17,820 bases of DNA, from assembly GCA_017853785.1 (NCBI GenBank), contig JAFMIX010000011.1, positions 1-17,820 of the forward strand, written 5' to 3'. Positions 1 to 8,940 of this stretch are shown here, piece by piece. The translations under genes and the position numbers were made by a program. The stretch comes from Verrucomicrobiales bacterium. Lineage in GTDB: Bacteria; Verrucomicrobiota; Verrucomicrobiia; Limisphaerales; JAFMIX01. The notes below the pieces were generated by a model. The model did not search any database. It worked only from the letters and a program-made list of their open reading frames with translations, and was not told the DNA's origin. How positions within the stretch are numbered: position 1 is the first letter of the stretch; every line of letters begins with the position of its first letter.

Positions 1-659
1 CACCAGCGCGCCGACGATGTCCTTGACGTAGATGAAGTCGCGCGTCTGCCCGCCGTCGCCGTAAATCGTGATGGGCTGATGCTTCACGGCGCGGTCGATG
101 AAGCTGGGCACGGCGGCGGCATACTGGCTCTTGGGGTCTTGGCGCGGACCAAAACGTTGAAGTAACGCAGGCACGCCGTCTGGAGCTTGCCTGCGTCGGC
201 GAACATCTTGCAATAGAACTCACCGTCCAGCTTCGTGACGGCATAGGGGCTCTTCGGCTCGGCGAGCATCGTCTCAACTTTCGGCACGGTCGGATTGTCG
301 CCGTAGATTGCGGCGGACGTGCTAAACGTGAGTTTCTTCACGCCCGCCTTGGCCGCCTCTTCCAGCACGATCAGCGTGCCGGTGGTGTTGAGTTCGTTGC
401 ACTCAATCGGCTTGGCCATGGATTCCGGCACGCTGATCATCGCGGCGAGGTGGAAGACGTAATCCACGCCCTGCACCGCCCGCCGCACCGCGTCGCGGTC
501 GAGGATGGACGCTTCGATGAACTCGTGCTGGAACGGTGCGAGGTTGTGCTTGAAGCCGGAGCGCAGGTTGTCCAAGACGCGCACCTCGGCCTGGCCCTGG
601 AAATGTTCGACGATGTGGCTGCCGATGAAGCCGGCACCGCCGGTGACGAGGATTTTCAT
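1..659 (-). CDS. NAD-dependent sugar epimerase/dehydratase, runs off the window, apparent frameshift
   Basis: This is an extended short-chain dehydrogenase/reductase of the UDP-glucose 4-epimerase type, which would epimerise or dehydrate a nucleotide sugar with bound NAD in the cytoplasm. The Rossmann motif GGAGFIG is at residues 7-13. The catalytic elements are STSA at 113-116 and Y139-x3-K143 (SPYAVTK). The reading frame breaks at the AAAA run 151-154. Past it, a second frame continues the family sequence to the window edge (FGPRQDPKSQYAAAV, then ITIYGDGGQTRDFIYVKD). One extra T on the coding strand would rejoin the two frames as NVFGPRQD. The C-terminal part lies outside the window. The ATG at 659 overlaps the sulfatase stop (ATGA), so the two are probably co-translated. 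The exact sugar substrate cannot be told. Family call is firm; whether the gene is functional is not. Confidence 0.85.
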
Positions 660-2197
660 TTTGGTTTTTTGCCAGCCACCGGCTTTTTTGAATGGTTTTT
701 ATCCAGCATGGGAAAGGGAAATTCGGATGATGGCGCGTGCTGTTCCGCCGCCAGTTTCAGCAGCTTCGCTACCCGGTCCGGATGCTTGGCCGCAACATTG
801 TTTTTTTCGGCCGGATCCATGGCGAGCTGGTAAAGCTCGGTGGTTGGGGCTGCCGGTTTGTTTTTGGTGTCGAGCAGATTTCTCCGGACCAGCTTCCAAT
901 CACCGACGCGCACCGCCTGCTGGCCGCCGAAGCCGTGAAACTCCCGATATAAAAACGGACGGGCGGGCTGTTTGCCGCCCAGCAATGTCGGAACGAGGCT
1001 GATTCCATCCGCGCCGCCGGATATCCCATTTGTGACCCCCGCAAGCTGCAGCAAAGTGGGCATCCAGTCCTCAAAACCGCTCACAAAATCAGAAGTGACA
1101 CCGGCTGGCACATGACCTTTCCAAGCAACAATCAGGGGCACGCGGATGCCGCCCTCGTAAATCTCCTGCTTGTAGCCGCGCCACTGGCGGTTGGAATTAA
1201 AATAGGCCGGATCAAAGCCGGCCAAAGGAAACACCGCGCCATTGTCTGAAGTGAAAATAAAAATCGTGTTTTCCTCCAGCCCGAGGTCTTTGACCAGCTG
1301 CACCATTTTTCCAATGTCGCGATCCATGCGCGTCATCATCGCGGCGTAGGCGGCCCGCGGGTATTGCTGCGGCAGATAACCTTTGCCCCCGGTGTAAGGC
1401 TTGTCATCCAGTTTGCCTTTGTATTCATCGAGGGAATCTTGCGGCACCTGCAGCGCGAGATGCGGCACGGTGGTGGGATAATAAAGGAAAAACGGTTTGT
1501 CCCGGTTTTCACGGATGAATTTCAGGGCCCGCTCGCTGCAAAAATCAGGAGCGTATTGCTGGCCGATGAAATTTACATAACTGGCCGAATCATCCGGATT
1601 CGCCCCCGGCGCGAGCGCCAAGCCTCCTTTCTCTGAAACATTCGTGTTGCCGGTAAAAATCAATCTACCTTTGTCGTCGATCAAGTATTGCGGAAAATAA
1701 TTGTGCGCCTGACGCTGATCGTTGAAGCCAAAGAAATGGTCAAAGCCTTGATTCAGCGGATCACCCGATGAACCAACACCGCCCAATCCCCATTTTCCGA
1801 ATGCGCCGGTCACATAGCCGACGGATTTCAATGTCGCCGCAAGGCTTGGTTCCGTGGCAGGGAGTGGAAGCTGCCCTTGAAACGAATACCAGGTTCCAAC
1901 TTCGCGATTATTGCGGATGAACGCGCGGCCGGGATGCCGCCCCGTAAGCAATACGCAGCGCGACGGCGCACAAACGGGACTGCCGGCATAATGCTGCGTG
2001 AACTTCATGCCTCCCGCCGCCAGCTGGTCGAGCGTCGGTGTCCGGATAATCTTCTGGCCAAACGCCCCGATGTCGCCGTAGCCGGCGTCGTCGGCCAGGA
2101 TGAAAATGATATTGGGCGGTTTCACCGTGGCCGCCGCGGGAAGACTCAAGGCAAACACGCCGGCGGCTAACACGCAGGTTAAAACGGATGTCTTCAT
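656..2197 (-). CDS. Exported arylsulfatase-family sulfatase (formylglycine type)
   Basis: This 513-residue protein is a family S1 sulfatase that would hydrolyse sulfate esters, probably on sulfated polysaccharide outside the cytoplasm. A signal peptide is visible at residues 1-24 (basic start, hydrophobic core, ending SLPAAA). The first metal-binding pair is in FILADDAGYGD (D36, D37). The signature CAPSR (C76-R80) carries the cysteine that a maturation enzyme oxidises to formylglycine. FGKWGLGG near residue 135 and FTSDNGA near residue 320 are the other conserved active-site blocks. The C-terminus ends in a lysine-rich tail. The start lies 17 bp after the PIG-L gene stop, and the stop overlaps the epimerase start. 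No maturation enzyme gene lies in the window. The substrate is unknown; similarity in layout to arylsulfatase A and GalNAc-6-sulfatase types is an impression only. Confidence 0.93.
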   Translation of the reverse strand: MKTSVLTCVLAAGVFALSLPAAATVKPPNIIFILADDAGYGDIGAFGQKIIRTPTLDQLAAGGMKFTQHYAGSPVCAPSRCVLLTGRHPGRAFIRNNREVGTWYSFQGQLPLPATEPSLAATLKSVGYVTGAFGKWGLGGVGSSGDPLNQGFDHFFGFNDQRQAHNYFPQYLIDDKGRLIFTGNTNVSEKGGLALAPGANPDDSASYVNFIGQQYAPDFCSERALKFIRENRDKPFFLYYPTTVPHLALQVPQDSLDEYKGKLDDKPYTGGKGYLPQQYPRAAYAAMMTRMDRDIGKMVQLVKDLGLEENTIFIFTSDNGAVFPLAGFDPAYFNSNRQWRGYKQEIYEGGIRVPLIVAWKGHVPAGVTSDFVSGFEDWMPTLLQLAGVTNGISGGADGISLVPTLLGGKQPARPFLYREFHGFGGQQAVRVGDWKLVRRNLLDTKNKPAAPTTELYQLAMDPAEKNNVAAKHPDRVAKLLKLAAEQHAPSSEFPFPMLDKNHSKKPVAGKKPK

Positions 2198-2213
2198 AGG
2201 CTGATGATTTCCA

Positions 2214-3071
2214 TTAGGCTTGGCCCATTCGGCTGGCGAGTTTGGTGCGCACGCCCGCTTTCAAATGGTCGATAAGGTCGCTCACGTAACCGGCGATATC
2301 CTTCGTCTCGTCGCCGACGAGCGGCGTGAGGTCCATGCCGAAGATGAGTTGGCTGGCCTTATCCGTGGCGTGCGACTCGAAGAAGGTGGCGTTGGCCGTC
2401 CGCCGGCCCATCGTGGCGAGGTCGTAGCGCTTGCCGCCGGCGATCTGCGAATCGAACACGCCGTTCAAGGCGGCGGCGAGGTGGTCGCGCCCGCTCACGT
2501 CCATCACGACCTTCTCCGCGTCCGGCAGCCAATCAAGGTCGCGCCAGACTTCGCAGCCGATGACCTGCCGGGGGCGCTGTTCCTTGGGCAGTTCGCGCAT
2601 CGCCTGCAGCGCCGCGATGACGACGCCGATGTGCGTATCGTGCTTGTCCGCGAGGTTGTGCGTGTAGACCACCTTGGGGCGTGTGGCGGCGAGGATCTGT
2701 TTCAGATCATCCTGCAACGCCGGGTCCGTCGCGCTCTTGACGGCGCTGCTGGGATAATCCAGTTGCAGCATCACGCCGAATTGCCCGATGACCGCCGCGG
2801 TATTCTGCTCCCGCCGGCGGATGGCCATCATCTGCGCGTCGGTGCAATCGGCATACGCGCCGGAACGCGCGCTGCCCGAACCGTTCGTGCAGGTCACGCC
2901 GCCGAACCATTGGTCGGCCCGCGCGAAGCACTCCAGGATGCCGTGGAACGCCATGAACTCCAAATCGTCCTGATGCGCCCCGATGCCAAGGTGCGTGATG
3001 CGTTTGAGCGCGTCTGCCACCGGCTTCCCGTCCGGCACGAAGATCTGGGCGGTGGCTTGGTGTAGTTTCAT
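2214..3071 (-). CDS. PIG-L (LmbE-like) family deacetylase
   Basis: This 285-residue protein belongs to the zinc-dependent PIG-L/LmbE family, which removes N-acetyl groups from GlcNAc-type sugars and their conjugates. The family motif AHPDDxE appears here as AHQDDLE (residues 32-38), with H33 and D36 as expected zinc or catalytic residues. The third ligand region is the HNLADKHDTH block near residues 158-167. No signal peptide is seen, so it is likely cytoplasmic. It is the first gene of a minus-strand run with the sulfatase (17-bp gap) and the epimerase, which suggests breakdown or remodelling of an amino-sugar-containing glycan. The start ATG at 3071 is only 14 bp from the end of the decayed transposase frame, and no Shine-Dalgarno sequence precedes it. 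The specific substrate cannot be named. Confidence 0.88.
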   Translation of the reverse strand: MKLHQATAQIFVPDGKPVADALKRITHLGIGAHQDDLEFMAFHGILECFARADQWFGGVTCTNGSGSARSGAYADCTDAQMMAIRRREQNTAAVIGQFGVMLQLDYPSSAVKSATDPALQDDLKQILAATRPKVVYTHNLADKHDTHIGVVIAALQAMRELPKEQRPRQVIGCEVWRDLDWLPDAEKVVMDVSGRDHLAAALNGVFDSQIAGGKRYDLATMGRRTANATFFESHATDKASQLIFGMDLTPLVGDETKDIAGYVSDLIDHLKAGVRTKLASRMGQA

Positions 3072-3084
3072 AAAATCAAAAGGT

Positions 3085-3645
3085 TCAAGCCTGGTTAAGC
3101 GGGTTGGTTTTGAATTCTTTTAGTAACAACTGATGCAGGTTATCACGGCGGCGGTTAAAACGGAACTCACATTCCTTGAGGTGGAGTCGCAGCGGGCTGC
3201 GACTCAAACCCCCGGAACTTCGCCAGGCGCATCTTGGCGAGGCCGCAGAAGTTCTCGATCCCGTTGATGTGGGCCTTGTGCTTCACAAACTGGTTGCGGC
3301 CATGATCCACCCGGTGATGCTTCTTATAGCCCAAATCTACCAAGCCACTGTAGCCCTTCCAGCCATCCGAGTAAATCACGCTGCCGAGCGCCACCTTGCC
3401 CTTCAAAATGGCCGTCAATACAGGCCGGGAACAGTTGGGCACAATTTGCGTGTAAACCTTGCCTTGGCGTTTAAGCAAACCGAAAACGGGCACTTTCTTA
3501 AAAGCTCCCCGGCCGCGTTTGCCCCGGAGTCGCCGCCCGCCAAAATAGCTTTCATCAAGCCGGCCAAAAGCCCGGCGCTTTGCTTGCTGAATCTTGGATT
3601 GCCTTTGTGTAATGCTGAAATACGCTGTCGCCCGTTCGCTCCATC
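3085..3645 (-). pseudogene. Decayed IS1595-family (IS1016-type) DDE transposase
   Basis: The translated remnant matches the ISXO2-like transposase domain. DESYFGG (first catalytic Asp), RGKRGRGAFKKVPVFGLLKR, VIYSDGWKGY (second Asp) and HINGIENFCGLAKMRLAKF (end of the core) follow one another in one frame. The frame opens after an in-frame TGA at 3644-3646, so the N-terminal DNA-binding part is missing. Near 3184-3205 the frame shifts. The family C-terminus (LKECEFRFNRRRDNLHQLL) continues in another frame to a stop at 3085-3087. In this family a short segment of about nine residues normally joins the core to LKEC; here that stretch is a perfect DNA palindrome. No terminal inverted repeats were identified. 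The element is therefore dead, cut at its 5' side by the next gene's start region and ending just upstream of the PIG-L gene. Confidence 0.85.
3184..3205. repeat. Perfect 10-bp inverted repeat with 2-bp centre
   Basis: The arms GAGTCGCAGC and GCTGCGACTC flank a central GG. The palindrome sits exactly where the transposase frame breaks. It could form a compact hairpin and might be a dispersed REP-like unit or the product of hairpin-templated mutation; neither can be decided from a single copy. Confidence 0.8.
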
Positions 3646-3660
3646 AGCCGCCGCATCAAA

Positions 3661-4488
3661 ATGAATCCCACCGCCGAACTCCCGCTCGAAGACAATCACC
3701 TCGACATCCTCGGCAAAGCCCAGCGCGGCTTGAACTTCGCCGATGCCGAACTCGCCGCGCGCGCCGCCATCTCGCCGGCGGAATTCGCCCAGCTCCGCGC
3801 CGGTGAAATCAATCCCGAACCCTTGCAGCGGCTTGCCGCCGCTCTCGGACTCCACCCGCGCGCACTGCTCCAAGCCGCGCGTAAAACGTGGCGTCCGCAG
3901 CCCCATTCCCTCGCCGGATTGCAGATGTTCACCACCCCTTTTGGCGACATGACGGTGAACGCATATCTCGCCTGGGATGCGGCGTCCCGGCAGGCCGTCG
4001 CCTTTGACTCCGGCGCGGATGCGGATGCGATGCTCGCCTGCCTCGCCGCCAACGGGCTAAAGCTCGCGCACATACTCATCACCCACACCCATGGCGACCA
4101 CATCTACGATCTTGATCGCCTGCGCGAAAAGACCGGTGCGCCCGCATGGTGCGGCGCCCGCGAACCGGCACTTGCCGGCACAAACGCTTTTGCCGCCGGA
4201 AAAGTTTTTCAGACTGGCGCACTCACCATCGAAACCCGCCTCACGTGGGGTCACGCCGAGGGCGGCATCACCTACGTCGTGCGCGGGCTCGCCCGCCCGC
4301 TGGCTGTCGTGGGCGACGCCATCTTTGCCGGCAGCATGGGCGGCGGAAAAGTTTCCTACGCGACCGCGCTCCGCACCACCCGGGCCGAAATCCTTTCCCT
4401 GCCCGACCACACCATCATCGCTTCCGGCCACGGCCCGCTGACCACAGTCGCTGAGGAAAAATTGCACAACCCCTTCTTCGCTTCTTGA
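3661..4488 (+). CDS. Metallo-beta-lactamase-fold hydrolase with N-terminal HTH-like domain
   Basis: This 275-residue protein combines two parts. Residues about 15-75 resemble a Cro/C1-type helix-turn-helix (LAARAAISPAEFAQLRAGE, then LQRLAAALGLHPRALL). Residues about 88-270 form a metallo-beta-lactamase fold like that of glyoxalase II-type thioesterases. Metal-ligand motifs are HTHGDH (142-147), H198 in GHAEGG, D219 in VVGDAIF and H257 in ASGHGPL, so the metal site looks complete. The usual GHTPG loop is altered to GHAEGG. No signal peptide is present, so it should be cytoplasmic. The start at 3661 has no Shine-Dalgarno sequence and directly abuts the transposase remnant on the other strand. 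The hydrolysed substrate is unknown. The HTH may bind DNA or only mediate protein contacts; that part is inference. Confidence 0.85.
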   Translation: MNPTAELPLEDNHLDILGKAQRGLNFADAELAARAAISPAEFAQLRAGEINPEPLQRLAAALGLHPRALLQAARKTWRPQPHSLAGLQMFTTPFGDMTVNAYLAWDAASRQAVAFDSGADADAMLACLAANGLKLAHILITHTHGDHIYDLDRLREKTGAPAWCGAREPALAGTNAFAAGKVFQTGALTIETRLTWGHAEGGITYVVRGLARPLAVVGDAIFAGSMGGGKVSYATALRTTRAEILSLPDHTIIASGHGPLTTVAEEKLHNPFFAS

Positions 4489-4499
4489 CCGACTAATTT

Positions 4500-5334
4500 G
4501 TGAAACCAACTATCGCCTTCGTCGGCGTCGGCCGCATGGGCGCGAACATGGCCCGCCGCCTCGCCTCCTAGGGGTTCGCCATCACCGCCGGCCACGACAC
4601 CAACCGCGCCGCCGCCGCAGTCATCTTCACCGTCGTCACCGATGACGCGGCCCAGTTGGCCGTTTTTGCCGCGCCGGGCGATTCGTTGCTCATCGGCGCG
4701 GCGGGTAAAATATTCATCAATTGCGCCACCGTTTCCCCCGCGACCCGCGTCGAAGTCCAGCGCCGCGCCGCGTTTGCCGGCGCCCCAGACCCTCGAAGCC
4801 TGCATGGCCTCCAGCATCAATGAAGCGCTGGCCGGCACCTTCTACCTCATGTGTGGCGGCAACAAATCCACGTTCGACCAGATGCAGGAAATTCTCCGCC
4901 CTCTTTCGGACGACGGCAACCTCCTGCGCTACATCGGCGCGACCGGCCAAGCCGCGCAGGTCAAGGCCCTCGTCAACCTGGTCATGAACATCAACACCGC
5001 CGGGCTTGCCGCAGGGCTCGGCCTCGCGGCAGCGTTGGGTCTCGATTTGAAGACCGTGATGGAAGTCTTTTCGCAAACCGGGGCCGCCAGCAGGGTCATC
5101 GTCACCGACGGTGAAGACATGATCAACCGCGACCACTCGTGCTTCTTCTCCGCCGCGCACGCGGCCAAAGACAGCGGCATTGCGCTCGCGCTGGGCCGGC
5201 AGCAAGGACTGACATTGCCCCTCGCCGCCGCGACCAAGGCGCAATACGATAAAATGGCCGCCATCGGCCTCGGGGAATTGGACAAAAGCGGGATCGCGGA
5301 ACTGACTTTCCCCGGGCGGGCGCCGCAGCGTTAA
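4500..5334 (+). pseudogene. Disrupted 3-hydroxyisobutyrate dehydrogenase-family oxidoreductase
   Basis: Intact members use NAD(P) to oxidise beta-hydroxyacids such as 3-hydroxyisobutyrate or tartronate semialdehyde-type substrates. A GTG start at 4500 gives KPTIAFVGVGRMGANMARRL, the N-terminal Rossmann motif. Three lesions follow. First, an in-frame TAG at 4569-4571 (codon 24). Second, about 20-25 codons are missing where GHDTNRAAA runs straight into VIFTVVTDDAA. Third, a +1 shift falls in the CCCC run 4783-4786. After it, the second domain is clean: QTLEACMASSINEALAGTFY, GQAAQVKALVN with the catalytic Lys region, and on to the stop at 5332-5334. The gene starts 11 bp after the metallo-hydrolase gene, so it was probably cotranscribed with it. 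Real decay is likely because three independent lesions coexist, though the homopolymer shift alone could be a sequencing error. Confidence 0.82.
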
Positions 5335-5433
5335 CCAGGACACCGGGATTGCGGTAGCGCTGAACTCGCGGCGTCTCCGCGCGGAAATGGGTTTGCGCCG
5401 CGGACGCGGTTTCTGCTACACGTCTCCCGCCGC

Positions 5434-6342
5434 ATGACCATCATCACCGACGAACAGTGTGCCGCCTACAGTCGCGCCGGCCATCCCGAGCGGCCCGCCC
5501 GCATCACCGAAACCACCAAACTCCTCCGGGCGCAGAAAGAACTGCCCCTCACTTGGGCCCCGCCCGCCCTGGCGGACGAGGAAGTCATTCTGCGCGCGCA
5601 CTCGGCGCAGATGTTTTCCCGGTTGTTCGTCGAGCAGGATTTTGACGGCGATACCCCGTATCATCCCGGCATCGCCGCCCATGCCCGCCGTTCCGCCGGC
5701 GGAGCGCTGGCCGCCATGGAATCCGCCCGCGCCGGGAAACCCGCCTTCAGCCTGCTGCGCCCCCCCGGCCACCACGCCACGCACGACCACAGCATGGGTT
5801 TCTGCTACCTGAACTCGATCGCCATCGCCGCGCTCGCCGCCGGCACGAAGCGCATCGCCGTTTTCGATTTTGACGTGCATCACGGCAACGGCACGGAGGA
5901 CATATTGAAGGATCGTGCCGGCACCCTGTTCTGCTCCGTGCACCAACACCCCGCCTATCCCGGCAGCGGCACGCGGAACGTCGCCACGAATTGTTTCAAT
6001 TTTCCCGTGCCACCGCACCCCGCCCGCTCGCATTACCGCGAAGTGTTGACCAGCGCCCTCGCCCAGGTGAAAAAGTTCAAGCCCACGCTCATCGGTGTCT
6101 CCGCCGGCTTCGATGCTTACGTGCGCGATCCGCTCGCGCAGGGCCCGCTGGAGTTGGAAGATTTTCATTGGCTCGGCACATCGCTCCGGGAGTTGGATGT
6201 GCCGGTATTCAGCATTTTGGAGGGCGGCTACAGCAGCAAGCTGCCGGAACTGGTTTTCGCCTATCTCAAAGGTCTGGCCGGAAAGGAAATTGCCGATTCA
6301 TCCTTTAAGCGTCCGGACAAAACGGTAAAATCTGACCCGTGA
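5434..6342 (+). CDS. Histone deacetylase-family amidohydrolase
   Basis: This 302-residue protein belongs to the arginase/deacetylase superfamily, which includes acetylpolyamine amidohydrolases, acetoin-utilisation AcuC-like proteins and class II histone deacetylases. It would remove acyl groups from an acetylated amine or lysine with one zinc ion. The general-base pair is H113-H114 in RPPGHHATHDHSMGFCYLN. Zinc ligands are D147 and H149 in FDFDVHHGNGT, and D227 in SAGFDAY. The transition-state tyrosine is Y266 in LEGGY. All key residues are present. There is no signal peptide. The stop overlaps the aroK GTG start by 4 bp (GTGA), so translation is probably coupled. About 100 bp without a gene precede it, leaving room for a promoter. 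The physiological substrate cannot be told. Confidence 0.93.
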   Translation: MTIITDEQCAAYSRAGHPERPARITETTKLLRAQKELPLTWAPPALADEEVILRAHSAQMFSRLFVEQDFDGDTPYHPGIAAHARRSAGGALAAMESARAGKPAFSLLRPPGHHATHDHSMGFCYLNSIAIAALAAGTKRIAVFDFDVHHGNGTEDILKDRAGTLFCSVHQHPAYPGSGTRNVATNCFNFPVPPHPARSHYREVLTSALAQVKKFKPTLIGVSAGFDAYVRDPLAQGPLELEDFHWLGTSLRELDVPVFSILEGGYSSKLPELVFAYLKGLAGKEIADSSFKRPDKTVKSDP

Positions 6343-6883
6343 GCAGCCTGCGCCCAACCGCCAACCTTCAGAACATCGCCCTAATCGGCTTCATGGGCAC
6401 CGGCAAGACTTCGGTCGGCCACCTCCTCGCCACCAGCCTGCACCTCGAATTTGTAGACACCGACCATCTCATCGAAACCCGCACCGGCAAATCCATCCCC
6501 GAGATTTTCGCGCAGGATGGCGAACCCGTCTTCCGCGACCTCGAAAAACAACTCCTCGCCGAACTGGCCCACCGCCGGCGGCTCGTCATCTCCTGTGGGG
6601 GCGGCCTCGGCGCCAACGCCGATAACCTCGCCAGCCTCAAAACGCACGCCCTCGTCGTCTGCCTCTGGGCCTCGGCTGAAAAAATCTGGCAGCGCGTCCG
6701 CCACCAACATCACCGCCCTTTGCTCGCCGACCCCGACCCGCAGGCAAAAATTCGCACGTTGCTTGCCGCGCGCACCCCCTTCTATCGCCAAGCCGATGTC
6801 ATGGTGAACACGGACCTGCGTTCCATGAAAGCCGTTGCCCAGCAGATTGCGCATCAGTTCCAACTCGTAAAAGCCGGGCGCTG

Positions 6884-6884
<1 letters not shown>
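6339..6884 (+). CDS. aroK: Shikimate kinase
   Basis: This 181-residue enzyme phosphorylates shikimate at O3 with ATP, the fifth step of the shikimate pathway to aromatic amino acids. The P-loop is GFMGTGKT (residues 17-24). The shikimate-binding and magnesium residues are in VDTDHLIE (D40, D42). R66 in VFRDLE and the SCGGGLG loop (GGG at 87-89) also contact shikimate, and the lid arginine is in HHRPLLAD (R126). Length fits the family. The GTG start overlaps the preceding amidohydrolase stop by 4 bp; no ATG further in would keep the P-loop strand. The stop overlaps the queG start by 1 bp (TGATG). Such tight packing indicates one transcript, although the three products have no obvious shared pathway. 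Confidence 0.95.
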
Positions 6885-7927
<1,043 letters not shown>

Positions 7928-8130
7928 AAAAGTCCGACCGGCTTGCGCCGCAGCAGCCAAGCGCCCGAACGGCTTCCTGATTCTTTACCTGCTGCCTCAT
8001 TTCAAGACACCGATGGTGAAACAGTCGCGTTTCGCCCCACGATTACCGGGTGATTCCCGCGTGAAGTCCCAAAATAACACCCAAGGCGAACGCATTGAAG
8101 TTTGAGGGGGGATCGAAGGTAGCGGTGGTC

Positions 8131-8592
8131 TCAGCCGGCGAGTTCCAAAGCGCGCAGCAGTTCGGGCCCGGCGGTGATCTCGTTGCTCTTCTCGTCCACT
8201 TTGTCCCGGCCTAGCACCAGCCGGTTTTGCGCCGCCCACGCGCTGACCAGATGAATGGGACTCTGTCCGGCGGCCAGACTGCGGCGCAGGGTTTTACCGT
8301 CCAGCGCGACCAGTTCGCCGGGGATGGCGGCGCGCAGCGCCTGCGTCCAGCGCAGAAAGCAACCCAGAAACGCCTGCGGATCCGGGAGCACGAATACCCG
8401 CCGGAAGGTGTCGTGGCTGGGAATCCCGGGCGGCAGTTCCAGAAAGGTTTTGAACCGGTCGTCCTTGGAGCGCACAAAGTCGGCCATGGCGGTGAAGTGT
8501 CCGCCCCCGCACCACAGGCTGGTGATGGCGATGACCATGAGGTCATGCAGCGAATGCCGCCGATGCAGGCGCGGATGGGATGTTTTTTGCAT
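8131..8592 (-). pseudogene. Truncated ISAs1-family transposase (N-terminal part)
   Basis: The 153-residue product matches the N-terminal region of ISAs1 (H-repeat) transposases. RRHSLHDLMVIAITSLWCGG opens the associated domain, followed by IPSHDTFRRVF, then LVALDGKTLRRS with the first catalytic Asp, HLVSAWAAQNRLVLG and VDEKSNEITAGPELLRALEL. A TGA stops it right after ELAG, where intact relatives continue into the IDAMG block and the rest of the catalytic core, so more than half of the protein is missing. No continuation was found in the other frames downstream, and no terminal repeats were found. It cannot be an active transposase. Confidence 0.85.
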
Positions 8593-8898
8593 CCCCGGTT
8601 TGAATCATAAATTCGCGCAACCGGGAACCTCAAAGTTTGTCCGCATATCTTGACCCCATCCAATCACTCGCACCCCAGCTTCGGAAAAACTTTTAATGCG
8701 TTCGCCCTGTAATAACACCAGACAAGCCTTGCGTATGGCTTATCCCTGACATCGCACCCTGCTTGGCAACCCCTCTGCTAAGTTGGATGCTGCGGTTTGT
8801 AGCGCCCCATTCCTCCGCACCTACCTTGATTCCCTCCATCGGCCCAAACCAAGCCTTCCCTGAGACTGGAAACTGCGGTTTATTGTGATGAAAACCAC
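8593..8898. other. Stretch without a recognisable gene
   Basis: No open frame here resembles a known family. A GTG-started minus-strand frame covering 8693-9001 has no recognisable motif and is not called. An imperfect 8-bp hairpin (GACAAGCC against GGCTTATC, one mismatch) lies near 8722-8745. The base composition is less GC-rich than the neighbouring genes, as in old mobile-element debris or a regulatory region of the pilin gene. Confidence 0.5.
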
Positions 8899-8926
8899 TT
8901 GCTATTGGCATCAGACGTGCTAAATA
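8899..8926 (+). promoter_or_regulatory. Candidate pilin promoter: sigma-54-like -24/-12 overlapping a sigma-70-like match
   Basis: TTGGCA (8905-8910) and GTGCT (8917-8921) give GG at 8907-8908 and GC at 8919-8920, with exactly 10 bases between them, the spacing of sigma-54 promoters. TGGCA and TGC match the consensus halves. The same stretch also fits a weak sigma-70 promoter, TTGCTA (8899-8904), 16 bp, TAAATA (8921-8926). Either would start transcription near 8932-8934, about 90 bases before the pilin ATG. Many type IV pilin genes in other phyla are sigma-54 dependent; its use here is inference. Confidence 0.45.
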
Positions 8927-8940
8927 TGAAGTTGCGGTTC

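Noticed and set aside
2220..3065. A 281-codon plus-strand open frame opposite the PIG-L gene
   Set aside because: It is the antisense of a clearly recognised gene, with no motif of its own.
3184..3205. The palindrome as the intrinsic terminator of the upstream transposase
   Set aside because: It lies inside the coding homology and is not followed by a T-run on either strand.
4569..4571. Programmed read-through or recoding of the TAG in the oxidoreductase gene
   Set aside because: The same gene also has an internal deletion and a frameshift, so simple decay explains the TAG.
5416..6168. A 250-codon minus-strand open frame opposite the HDAC-family gene
   Set aside because: Antisense shadow with glycine-rich, motif-free sequence; the plus-strand active site is complete.
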